From Mycetocola saprophilus (GTDB taxonomy: Bacteria > Actinomycetota > Actinomycetes > Actinomycetales > Microbacteriaceae), in assembly GCF_000718085.1 (NCBI RefSeq), contig NZ_JOEC01000002.1:1116001-1180000 (forward strand): a DNA stretch of 64,000 bases, read 5' to 3'. The position numbers and the translations under genes are program-made. Within the stretch, counting starts at the first letter, position 1, and each line of letters begins with the position of its first letter. The notes beneath the pieces were generated by a model that did not search any database, was not told the DNA's origin, and saw only the letters and a program-made list of their open reading frames with translations. Below, in pieces: positions 33,655-41,509 of the stretch.

Positions 33655-34401
33655 TTAGGACGTGGGATTATTATAATCCTCGTTATAGCGATCAAGAACC
33701 TCGCCAATGGGCCCATCCAGGACCAGTTTTCCCTTGTCAAGGTACAGGCCGCGGCTGCAAAAACGCCGAAGGTCACGCTCGTTATGCGAGACAAAGAACA
33801 GCGTTCTCCCGGCCGAAAGAAGCTCGTCGATGCGGCGGTAGCACTTCTCGCGGAAGGACTTATCACCCACCGCCAGCACCTCATCCACCAGGATCACCGG
33901 CTCATCCAGCTGCGCGATCACCGAGAAAGCGATGCGCACCTTCATGCCGCTGGAGAGGTGCTTATACGGGGTGTCCACGAAGTCCTGGATCTCGGCAAAG
34001 TCGATGATCTCATCAAATCTTGCGGCCACCTCGGCCTTGGACATGCCGTGCAGACCGGCGGTCAGATATACGTTATCGCGCACCGACAGGTCGCTGACAA
34101 AGCCGCCGGTGATCTCGATCAGCGGTGCGACTCCGGCCCCGACCCGAACGCGTCCCTCATCGGGCAGGATGACCCCGGCCACCAGCTTCAGCAGCGTGGA
34201 CTTGCCCTGGCCGTTGCGTCCCACCACGCCGATGGCCTCGCCCGGCGCCACGTCGAAGGTGAGGTTGCGAAACGCCCAGAACTGGTTCGGGCGGGCCCGG
34301 CGCTTGCGCCCGGCAAACAGGTCCTTGAAGCTGCGGCGACGAGCCTTATTGCGGCGGAACTGGATGCCCAGGTCGGTCACCGAGATGATCGGTTCGGTCA
34401 T
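33655..34401 (-). CDS. TagH/Wzt-like ABC exporter ATPase
   Basis: A 248-aa ATPase of the polysaccharide/teichoic-acid exporter family. Walker A GRNGQGKST, a Q-loop region VAPLIEITGGF, signature LSSGMKVRIAF, Walker B VILVDEVLAVGD and switch His in VSHNERDL. The LSSGM signature and the VDEVLAVGD sequence are typical of Wzt/TagH/RfbE. It has no C-terminal carbohydrate-binding domain, so export is probably not tied to chain-end recognition. It starts with ATG sharing one base with the permease stop (TAATG); AAGGAG lies 5 nt upstream. Confidence 0.93.
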   Translation of the reverse strand: MTEPIISVTDLGIQFRRNKARRRSFKDLFAGRKRRARPNQFWAFRNLTFDVAPGEAIGVVGRNGQGKSTLLKLVAGVILPDEGRVRVGAGVAPLIEITGGFVSDLSVRDNVYLTAGLHGMSKAEVAARFDEIIDFAEIQDFVDTPYKHLSSGMKVRIAFSVIAQLDEPVILVDEVLAVGDKSFREKCYRRIDELLSAGRTLFFVSHNERDLRRFCSRGLYLDKGKLVLDGPIGEVLDRYNEDYNNPTS

Positions 34402-35207
34402 TAGATCTCCTTGAGAACCGCGCGCTCACAGCGGCGGAAGACGAGCAGGCCGATGCCCAGAACCACCACCGAGATGATGACGGACATGATCACCGGGAAC
34501 GCGACCAGCTGCTCGGGGTACAGGCCCGAACGGTACAGCGAGAAGATGCCGCTGAGCGGGTTCAGCGCGGCCCAGGACTGGATGTCCTTGGGCATGTCCA
34601 GGGTCGAGTAGACGATCGGGGAGGCGTAGAACATGAAGCGCAGGATGAGCTTCACCGCGCGCTCCAGATCACGGAAGAACACAACCAGCGGGGCCACGAT
34701 CAGGCCGATGCCCAGCACCAGGGTCGCCTGCAGGATGATCGCCAGCGGATACGTCCACACCAGCGACCAGTTGGCATGCGCCCCAAAAATCACCGCAAAG
34801 ATGATGAGCACGGGGATCGAGGCCAGGAATTCCAGGCCCTTGGAGAGCACCAGACGAGCGACCCAGATGGTGCGCGGAATGGACGTGGAGCGCACCAGCT
34901 TGGCCTCCCGCAGGAACGCCCGGGTGCTGTCGGAGATGGTTCCGGTGAACCACATCCAGGGCAGCAGGCCGGCGATCAGGAAGACGATATAGGGGTCCTC
35001 ACCGATGGTGCCGTCACGCTTAAACACCACCACAAAGACGAACCAGTAGATGCCGGCCATGACCAGCGGATCCAGAATCGACCAGAAATACCCCAGGGCG
35101 CTGGTGGAATAGCGCACCCGTAGGTCCCGTTTGGTGAGCAGCCAGAGCGCGCTGCGATAGCGCTCGGCGCGGGAACGGCGCGGCCGGGGTGGGGTGGTCG
35201 TACTCAT
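34401..35207 (-). CDS. TagG/Wzm-like ABC-2 exporter permease
   Basis: A 268-aa ABC-2 type membrane protein, partner of the following ATPase. About six hydrophobic helices are seen, starting near residue 38 (LGYFWSILDPLVMAGIYWFV) after a basic cytoplasmic N-terminus (RAERYRSALWLLTKRDLRVRY) that is characteristic of O-antigen and teichoic-acid exporters. The DPLVMAGIYWFVF and FFRDLERAVKLILRF stretches fit TagG. ATG 35207 is preferred with GAGG 5 nt upstream; a GTG one codon earlier is possible. Together the pair should flip the wall glycopolymer across the membrane. Confidence 0.91.
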   Translation of the reverse strand: MSTTTPPRPRRSRAERYRSALWLLTKRDLRVRYSTSALGYFWSILDPLVMAGIYWFVFVVVFKRDGTIGEDPYIVFLIAGLLPWMWFTGTISDSTRAFLREAKLVRSTSIPRTIWVARLVLSKGLEFLASIPVLIIFAVIFGAHANWSLVWTYPLAIILQATLVLGIGLIVAPLVVFFRDLERAVKLILRFMFYASPIVYSTLDMPKDIQSWAALNPLSGIFSLYRSGLYPEQLVAFPVIMSVIISVVVLGIGLLVFRRCERAVLKEI

Positions 35208-35235
35208 CACAGCCTCAATCTACCGGCAAAAACAC

Positions 35236-35283
35236 AACACCCCGTGACGCCGACCCGCAGGCGGGCCGAAGACACGGGGTGTT
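35236..35283 (-). terminator. Terminator between nucleotidyltransferase and exporter genes
   Basis: An 11-bp perfect stem (AACACCCCGTG/CACGGGGTGTT) with an inner CCCGC/GCGGG hairpin; on the minus strand the descending arm ends in TGTTTTT. It lies downstream of the leftward nucleotidyltransferase gene. Confidence 0.75.
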
Positions 35284-35323
35284 CAAAGCGTGGGAAGCCG
35301 GGGTGCGGCGGCCCGAAATCGAT

Positions 35324-36016
35324 TTAGACGAAGAGGTTCGCGCGCTCGAGATCCTCGGCGAAGTCGACCTCTACCGCGTAGAAGTCGGAGATGTTCATCG
35401 GCTCAACCAGCATGCCGTCCTGCTCGATGGCGAGCTCGATGCCGCGCTCGAAGTAGTCCTGGTCGTCCACGCGGCCGAGCTGACGCAGCAGCGCCGCCTT
35501 ATCGCTCGAGGAGACGTAGTTGATGCCCACGGCCTCGCCGAGACCGCCCTTGACGGTCTTGGAAAGTTCCTTGATGTAGCCCTCGGCACCCACCGTGTAC
35601 TTGACCTCCTCATCGGAGACCTTGTCGGTGTTGACGGTGACAAAGGAGGAGTCGGTGGCGACAACCTTGGCCGCGCGAACCAGAACCTCGGGGTCAAAGA
35701 CCACGTCACCGTTCATCCACAGCACGCCACCGTTGGAGGAGGCTGCCAGGGCGCGCATCAGCGACTTGGAGGTGTTGGTCTGGTCGTACTGCTCGTTGAA
35801 TACGAAGTCGGCGTCCGGGAACGCCTCGATGATGTGCTCCAGCTTGTAGCCCACCACCACGGTGATCTTGACCTTCTTGCCGAAGGCGTGGTGGATGTTG
35901 TCGAACTGCTGCTGCATGATGGTGCGGCCGTCGTTCAGTTCGGTCAGCGATTTGGGGAGCGAGCGCCCGAGACGCGTGCCCATGCCCGCGGCGAGGATTA
36001 CTACCTGTGTCGTCAA
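35324..36016 (-). CDS. LicC-like sugar/polyol-phosphate nucleotidyltransferase
   Basis: A 230-aa nucleotidyltransferase. The N-terminal signature VVILAAGMGTRLGRSLPKSL is intact, with the metal-binding Asp in VLWMNGDVVFD. The closing NISDFYAVEVDFAEDLERA matches small CTP-using enzymes such as LicC rather than hexose-1-phosphate enzymes, which are longer. It probably makes an activated CDP-linked building block for the wall polymer. Start codon appears to be TTG at 36016: no ATG/GTG fits, and a GGGAG site lies 5 nt before it. Transcribed in the same direction as the exporter but separated by a terminator. Confidence 0.83.
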   Translation of the reverse strand: MTTQVVILAAGMGTRLGRSLPKSLTELNDGRTIMQQQFDNIHHAFGKKVKITVVVGYKLEHIIEAFPDADFVFNEQYDQTNTSKSLMRALAASSNGGVLWMNGDVVFDPEVLVRAAKVVATDSSFVTVNTDKVSDEEVKYTVGAEGYIKELSKTVKGGLGEAVGINYVSSSDKAALLRQLGRVDDQDYFERGIELAIEQDGMLVEPMNISDFYAVEVDFAEDLERANLFV

Positions 36017-36341
36017 TGTAACTCCCTATCAGAGCGGTGTTGCATCCGGAGTGGGCGGGTTTGCCAGTTGTTCACCGGACAGATGTTGTAAGCGCACTCC
36101 GTCATGCACCTGATCTACGTTAGCTGCCAATTGCCCAGTTCGGGGCACAGGGCGGAGGGTCGTTGTCGTTTCGTAACACGACGCTCGGAATTTTCTCAGG
36201 TTAGAGTTTTGCCACGCGGCCGGGCTTAACGAGGAACTCATATATCGGTTGGTAGTTTGGGAAAGCAGCAGAAAACCGCGCGAATCCGAGCTGCGGACGT
36301 GTCTCGGACACACTCCAAACTCCGAAAACGAAGACGTAAAA
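36017..36341. other. Divergent intergenic region, no gene seen
   Basis: These 325 bases separate the leftward nucleotidyltransferase from the rightward ABC ATPase and are relatively AT-rich for the window. They should hold both promoters. Reading frames that cross it look non-coding. The 3' part (36249-36341) is open in the frame of the ATPase gene and could be coding if translation starts at GTG/ATG upstream. Confidence 0.5.
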
Positions 36342-37961
36342 ATGATGGGGGCATCAACTGTGGGAACCACAGAAGCAGGGTCACAGCCGGAGTCGAACTC
36401 CGCCCGAGACGCGGAGAGCTCGACCACACCGAGTGCGGGCGCGAGCGAATCGGTGACGCCCTCCGCCGGGCGCAGGCCTGCCGTTGACGCCGCGGCCTCT
36501 GGAACCGCTGACTCTGCGGCCTCTGGCAGCGCCGCTACCTCCGCTGGAACCTCCGCCTCGGGCACGCCCGTGGCGCCGAAAAAGGCACCGGCAAAGCCGC
36601 GAACGCCGCGTGCCTCCGCGGCGAAGAGCAGCGCGGCGAAGAGCCCCGCGTCGAAGTCGACCGCCGCTCAGAGCACTGCTGCCAAGACGACTTCTGCCAA
36701 GACGACCGCCGCCAAGACGAACGCTGCCAAGACAACTTCTACCAGTACTTCCGCAGGCAAGACTGTTGCCGCGAAGTCCACGGCCTCGAAGACTGCTGCG
36801 AGCAAGTCCACGGCTGCCAGGTCCACGGCCGCCAAGACCGCCGCCCCGAAGACGAGCGCGAATGGTGCTCCCGCCGCGACCTCCACGAGCAAGACCGCCG
36901 CGGCGAAAACCGCGGCCGCGCAGGCGGCTCCGGTGCGTCCACAACCCGTCAGCGAACCGGTCGATTCGGTCACCGCATCACCGGAACCGGATAGCGCCGC
37001 CTCCAAGACCTCGGCCGCGAAGAAGGCCCCCGCGACGAAGTCTCCGACATCCAAGAAGGCACCGACCAAGCGGGCACCGGCTCCGCGCACCCCCGCGAAG
37101 CCTGCCGCGGAACGCTCGGCGGCGCAAGTATCCGCCGCGGCGCAGCCCGTGGCCGAGACCGTAGTCGAGACGATTGATCATTCCGAGTCCAGCGACGTCG
37201 TCGAGGACGTCCTGGTGGTGCGCGGCCTGACCCGCCACTACGGGGGCACCCACGCGGTGGACAACCTGGACCTGCGCGTGCCCACCGGCACGTTCTCGGC
37301 TATCGTGGGGCCCAATGGCGCGGGTAAGACCACTGCCCTGTCGATGATCACCGGTCTGCTGCGTCCCGATGCCGGGGAAATCCTGGTGAACGGCGTCAAC
37401 GTGTGGGAGGATCCCGACCGGGCCAAGCGCACCATCGGGGCCCTGCCCGACCGCATGCGCCTGTTCGAGCGTCTCACCGGTGCCCAGTTCCTGCACTACT
37501 CGGGTACCCTGCGTGGGCTGAACGCCGCCACCGTGCGCACGCGCATCGCCGATCTGGCCGCCGCGATCGGGCTCAGCGATGCGCTGGGCCGCCTGGTTTC
37601 GGACTACTCGGTCGGCATGCGGAAGAAGGTCGCCCTGGCCGCGGCGCTGATCCACTCGCCCCGTCTGCTGGTGCTGGATGAACCGTTTGAGTCGGTGGAC
37701 CCGGTCTCGGTGGATCGCCTCCTCACCCTGCTGCGTAACTATGTGGACCACGGGGGCACCGTGGTGCTTTCGAGTCACGGCATGGAGCTGATCGAACGGG
37801 TGTGTGACCACGTGTCCATCATCGTCAGCGGCACCGTGCTTGCACAGGGCACCGTGGCCGAGGTTCGTGGCAACGGCACCCTGGCCGAACGCTTCGCCGA
37901 GCTGTCCCTGCCCGCCGATCCCGCGGAGGGCCTGGAATGGTTGCACAGCTTCTCCGACTAA
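36342..37961 (+). CDS. ABC transporter ATPase with long Ala/Lys/Thr/Ser-rich N-terminus
   Basis: About 539 aa. The last ~255 residues are an ordinary ABC ATPase: Walker A GPNGAGKTT, signature region YSVGMRKKVALAAAL, Walker B LLVLDEPFESVD, and switch His in LSSHGMEL. Ahead of it lie some 285 residues of Ala, Lys, Thr, Ser and Pro in irregular AKT/AKS repeats resembling histone-H1-like tails of actinobacterial HupB. Charge is strongly positive, with few acidic residues after residue 100. Start uncertain: ATG 36342 or 36345, with only weak purine-rich sequence upstream. It overlaps the permease gene by 25 nt, so the two form one exporter. Confidence 0.8.
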   Translation: MMGASTVGTTEAGSQPESNSARDAESSTTPSAGASESVTPSAGRRPAVDAAASGTADSAASGSAATSAGTSASGTPVAPKKAPAKPRTPRASAAKSSAAKSPASKSTAAQSTAAKTTSAKTTAAKTNAAKTTSTSTSAGKTVAAKSTASKTAASKSTAARSTAAKTAAPKTSANGAPAATSTSKTAAAKTAAAQAAPVRPQPVSEPVDSVTASPEPDSAASKTSAAKKAPATKSPTSKKAPTKRAPAPRTPAKPAAERSAAQVSAAAQPVAETVVETIDHSESSDVVEDVLVVRGLTRHYGGTHAVDNLDLRVPTGTFSAIVGPNGAGKTTALSMITGLLRPDAGEILVNGVNVWEDPDRAKRTIGALPDRMRLFERLTGAQFLHYSGTLRGLNAATVRTRIADLAAAIGLSDALGRLVSDYSVGMRKKVALAAALIHSPRLLVLDEPFESVDPVSVDRLLTLLRNYVDHGGTVVLSSHGMELIERVCDHVSIIVSGTVLAQGTVAEVRGNGTLAERFAELSLPADPAEGLEWLHSFSD

Positions 37962-39478
37962 GGATTCAGACCCTCCTCAACGCCTTTCGTGGCGAACCGC
38001 GGGCCGTGGCCGGCCGAGTTCTCCTCCTGATCCTGGCCGCAGCCGCCTGCTACCTGTTTGCCACGCTGTTCCAGGAACCCACCGAGGTGGATCCGGCACT
38101 GCTGCGTGCGCTGATCGGCGCGGGCGGCAGCGTGATCCTGCTGGGCTGCTTCCTGGTGCCCCTGGTATCTCGCGTGTCCAGCACGCTGGATCCGCGCGGA
38201 TACGCGGGCTTCGGCATCGCCCCGCGCACCCTCGCCGGTGGGCTCATTCTTTCGGGCCTGCTGAGCCTGCCGACCCTCGTACTACTGCTACTCGGCGGTA
38301 TCGCGGGATTCGGGTTAGCGTCCATGCAGACCGATGCGGTCGGTCCGGCGCTGGCGACCACCGTCCTGGTCCCGCTGACCGGGTCGCTCCTGATCCGATT
38401 AGGATCGGCCCTCGGCGGACAGCTGCGCGAGCCCGCCCGCCGCGGACTGCGGGGTCTGGTGAGCGTGGTGCTGGCCCTGCTCGCCATCGGCACCGGCGTC
38501 CTGGCGCTGGGGGATTCAGACCGGCTCGCGGCGGTGGCCGGGTTTGCCGGCTGGACGCCGCTTGGTGCCCCCTGGCTCCTGACCGAACCGGGCAGCGGTG
38601 GGGCGCTGGCCGGGCGACTGGCGATTGCCGTCCTCACGGTGATTGTGCTGTTTGCCGCCTGGGGTGTGCTGTGCACGTATCTGGTGCGTTCGGTGAGTCG
38701 GCCCGAGGTTCCCGCCGGCATTCACCTGGGCTGGTTTGCCCGGGTTCCCGCCGGGGCCACCGCGGCCGTGGCCGCACGCTCGCTGACCTACTGGCTGCGC
38801 GATCCGCGCTACATCACCTCGCTGCTGATCGTTCCGGTGGTTCCCATCGTGGCCGTGTTTGCGCTGAATATCGCCGGGGTGTCCTGGTCGGCTCTCAGCC
38901 TGCTGCCGCTGCCGATTATTTTGCTTTTTATCGCCTGGGCGCCGCATAACGACCTGGCCCTAGACTCCTCGGCACTCTGGCTGCACGTGACCTCCGGGGT
39001 TTCGGGCCGCGCGGACCGGATCGGTCGAATCCTGCCGGTCTTTCTCCTGGGTGTCCTGGTGATCGCGATCGGCGCCCCGATTTCGGTGGGCCTCGGTGGC
39101 GTCCCCGAGATGCTGCCGGTCCTGATCGGCGTGTGTGGGGGAATCCTGCTCACCGGTCTCGGGCTGGCCTCCTACTTCTCGGCACGGACCCCGTATCCGG
39201 CGGTTCAGCCCGGCGATAGCCCCTTCCAGCAGCCCCAGGCTGGCGGCGGATACTCGGCTCGGGTGCAGGCGCTGAGCCTGATCGGGACCGTGGTGCTGAG
39301 CCTCCCGGTGCTCTACCTGGCGACTCGGGCGTATGGCGGCGAGTCCTCGATGATCGGGCTTACCCTCGCGGTGGGTCTCGGGGTCGGGGTGCTGGTGCTG
39401 ATCCTCGGGGTTGCGGCCGGGGCTCGCTATTACACCCGGCACACGGCGGAGCTGATGGAGTTTGCGACCTCGCACTAG
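37937..39478 (+). CDS. ABC exporter membrane subunit
   Basis: A 513-aa membrane protein with about 12 hydrophobic segments in two groups, separated by a hydrophilic loop near residues 235-285. The N-terminus is a short cytoplasmic amphipathic stretch (LLRLRIQTLLNAFRG). No substrate-binding domain is visible. Its start lies inside the ATPase gene (25-nt overlap) with GGAGGG about 6 nt upstream, a strong sign that the two proteins work together. Substrate unknown. Confidence 0.82.
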   Translation: MVAQLLRLRIQTLLNAFRGEPRAVAGRVLLLILAAAACYLFATLFQEPTEVDPALLRALIGAGGSVILLGCFLVPLVSRVSSTLDPRGYAGFGIAPRTLAGGLILSGLLSLPTLVLLLLGGIAGFGLASMQTDAVGPALATTVLVPLTGSLLIRLGSALGGQLREPARRGLRGLVSVVLALLAIGTGVLALGDSDRLAAVAGFAGWTPLGAPWLLTEPGSGGALAGRLAIAVLTVIVLFAAWGVLCTYLVRSVSRPEVPAGIHLGWFARVPAGATAAVAARSLTYWLRDPRYITSLLIVPVVPIVAVFALNIAGVSWSALSLLPLPIILLFIAWAPHNDLALDSSALWLHVTSGVSGRADRIGRILPVFLLGVLVIAIGAPISVGLGGVPEMLPVLIGVCGGILLTGLGLASYFSARTPYPAVQPGDSPFQQPQAGGGYSARVQALSLIGTVVLSLPVLYLATRAYGGESSMIGLTLAVGLGVGVLVLILGVAAGARYYTRHTAELMEFATSH

Positions 39479-39517
39479 GGGCGCGCATTATCCGGGCAAA
39501 CGGCCTAAACTGAACCC

Positions 39518-39808
39518 ATGAGCGACGTGAACCTGAGTATCTCCGACCCGAACGGTACGCCGGACGGCGGCGGCACCGCCCTGCTTGACCGCGAGCTGGA
39601 AAAGCTCCTCAACGAGGAGGCCATCGAGCCCGGCGATCACGAACGCTTCTCGCACTACGTGAAGAAGGAAAAGATCCTGGAGTCCGCGATGACCGGTAAG
39701 CCGGTGCGCGCGCTCTGTGGCAAGAAGTGGACCCCGGGTCGCGACCCGGAAAAGTTCCCGGTCTGCCCGGCCTGCAAGGAAGTGTACGCGCGTCTGCGCG
39801 ATAGCTAA
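39518..39808 (+). CDS. DUF3039 small zinc-ribbon protein
   Basis: A 96-aa actinobacterial protein of the DUF3039 family. A Cys67 (VRALCGKKW) and a CxxC pair at 83/86 (VCPACKEVY), with His41 or His46, make a likely zinc site. The N-terminal 20 residues are Gly/Asp-rich. Function unknown. ATG start; the gene stands alone and is followed by a large hairpin. Confidence 0.88.
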   Translation: MSDVNLSISDPNGTPDGGGTALLDRELEKLLNEEAIEPGDHERFSHYVKKEKILESAMTGKPVRALCGKKWTPGRDPEKFPVCPACKEVYARLRDS

Positions 39809-39819
39809 ACCCACCCACT

Positions 39820-39920
39820 AACGCCCCGCTGCCCGGCGGATTCGCGCGGTTGTTGCCCCACCCCACACGGTGGGGGTCGCAACGGCCGCGCGGACCGGAC
39901 CTCGCAGGCGGGGCGTTTTG
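39820..39920 (+). terminator. Long nested stem-loop ending in TTTT
   Basis: Concentric inverted repeats: AACGCCCCGC 39820-39829 with GCGGGGCGTT 39908-39917; CGCGCGG 39843 with CCGCGCG 39886; GTTG 39852 with CAAC 39880; CCCCACC 39856 with GGTGGGG 39869. The outer arm runs into TTTT. It follows the DUF3039 gene and works as a terminator, though at about 98 nt it is far longer than needed. Confidence 0.75.
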
Positions 39921-40007
39921 TGTGTGCCCCGAGGGGGTAAGCCCGGGCGACGAGTGGGTGAACAGTGGGTGTTTTGCGGCCACGGGGCTTGTCAACCATC
40001 GCGGGTG

Positions 40008-40068
40008 CTGCTTACCGTAAGCAGGTGTTCTACCCGCGTAGATTTTGCGCAGACTCTACGCGGGTAGA
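40008..40068. promoter_or_regulatory. Candidate operators of the transporter-LacI operon
   Basis: Two 14-bp palindromes of form TCTAC-N4-GTAGA lie at 40029-40042 and 40055-40068, 26 bp centre to centre, and are mirror copies of each other. A 17-bp dyad CTGCTTAC-C-GTAAGCAG lies at 40008-40024. They sit 53 nt before the first gene of an operon that encodes a LacI-family regulator, so they are candidate operators for it. Confidence 0.6.
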
Positions 40069-40120
40069 CCCTTCTCCCCACCCAGAGCCGCGGCATCAGA
40101 CCGCGTGAAAGGAAACCCCC

Positions 40121-41509
40121 GTGGAACCCACCCAGTCCGCCCCCGTTCTCGTAACGGAAGATGCGCTTTCCACCCCCGAGGGAAAAAAGAGCTTTCGGAC
40201 GGCAACGCTCTCCTCGTGGCTTGGCACCACGATGGAGTACGTCGACTTCGCGCTGTACGGCCTCGCCACCGCACTCGTGTTCAACACCCTGTTTTTCCCC
40301 GAGTCCTCGCCCACGATCGCGCTGCTGGCGAGCTTCTCCACCTACGCGGTCGGCTTCTTTGCCCGTCCGGTGGGTGCCTGGTTCTTCGGCCGGATCGGCG
40401 ACCGGCACGGCCGCAAGACGGTCATGGTCATCACCATCGCGCTGATGGGAGGGGCCACCACCCTGATCGGACTGCTCCCGACCTATGACCAGGTGGGCGC
40501 GCTCGCCCCGATCCTGCTGCTGATCCTGCGAGTGTTGCAGGGCTTCGGGGCCGGCGCCGAGCTCTCCGGCGCCGCGATCGTGCTGACCGAGTTTGCCCCG
40601 GTCAAGCGCCGCGGCCTGGTGGCCTCGATCGTCGCCCTGGGTTCGAACAGCGGGACGCTGCTCGCCTCGACCGCCTGGCTGCTGGTGGTTCAGCTGCCCA
40701 AGGAGGATCTGACCAGCTGGGGGTGGCGGATCCCGTTCCTGGCCAGCATCCTGATCGCCGGCTTCGCCCTGGTCCTGCGTCGCACCATGAAGGAGACCCC
40801 GGTCTTCGCCAAGCAGCGTGAGCAGATCGCCGCCCGCACCGAGGCCATTCGCGCGGTGGACACCCGCTCGTTCTGGCGTCGCAACCGCGCGTTCTTTGTG
40901 ATGCTGGGACTGCGCATCGGCGAGAACGGTCCCTCCTATATGGCCCAGGGGTTCCTGATCGGCTACGTGGCCACCGTGCTGATGGTGGATAAGTCGGTGC
41001 CCACCGCCGCGGTGCTGATCGCCTCGCTGATCGGCTTTGCGGTGATCCCATTTGCCGGCTGGCTCTCCGACCGCTTCGGACGTCGGATCACCTACCGGTG
41101 GTTCTGTATCCTGCTGGTGGCCTACGCGTTCCCGGCGTTTGCGCTGATCCAGTCCCGTGACACCGCCGTGGTGATGGCGATCATTATCGTGGGGATGAGC
41201 ATCGCCTCGCTGGGGATCTTCGGCGTGCAGGCCGCCTACGGCGTGGAGCTGTTTGGTGCCCGCAACCGCTTCACCAAGATGGCGCTGGCCAAGGAGATCG
41301 GATCGATCCTCTCCGGCGGCACCGCACCCGCCGTGGCGGCCGGCTTACTGGCCGCGTTTGGGGCCTGGTGGCCGCTAGCATTGTACTGGGTGGTCATGGC
41401 GGCGATCGGGCTGTTCACCACCTTCAAGGCCCCGGAAACCCGCGGCCGCGACCTCAACCTGATTCACGATGCCACCGATGATGCCGAGGCTCGGATGGGA
41501 ACCGTGTGA
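40121..41509 (+). CDS. MFS transporter, metabolite:H+ symporter type
   Basis: A 462-aa transporter with 12 predicted membrane helices. The loop signature GRIGDRHGRKTVM after helix 2, the early SSWLGTTMEYVDFALYG and the RVLQGFGAGAELSGA segment are those of the MHS group (ShiA, proline/betaine and citrate symporters). The substrate is not given by sequence; its operon with a nucleoside hydrolase suggests a nucleoside or related compound. GTG start with GAAAGGA about 7 nt upstream. Stop overlaps the LacI start (GTGTGA). Confidence 0.9.
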   Translation: MEPTQSAPVLVTEDALSTPEGKKSFRTATLSSWLGTTMEYVDFALYGLATALVFNTLFFPESSPTIALLASFSTYAVGFFARPVGAWFFGRIGDRHGRKTVMVITIALMGGATTLIGLLPTYDQVGALAPILLLILRVLQGFGAGAELSGAAIVLTEFAPVKRRGLVASIVALGSNSGTLLASTAWLLVVQLPKEDLTSWGWRIPFLASILIAGFALVLRRTMKETPVFAKQREQIAARTEAIRAVDTRSFWRRNRAFFVMLGLRIGENGPSYMAQGFLIGYVATVLMVDKSVPTAAVLIASLIGFAVIPFAGWLSDRFGRRITYRWFCILLVAYAFPAFALIQSRDTAVVMAIIIVGMSIASLGIFGVQAAYGVELFGARNRFTKMALAKEIGSILSGGTAPAVAAGLLAAFGAWWPLALYWVVMAAIGLFTTFKAPETRGRDLNLIHDATDDAEARMGTV

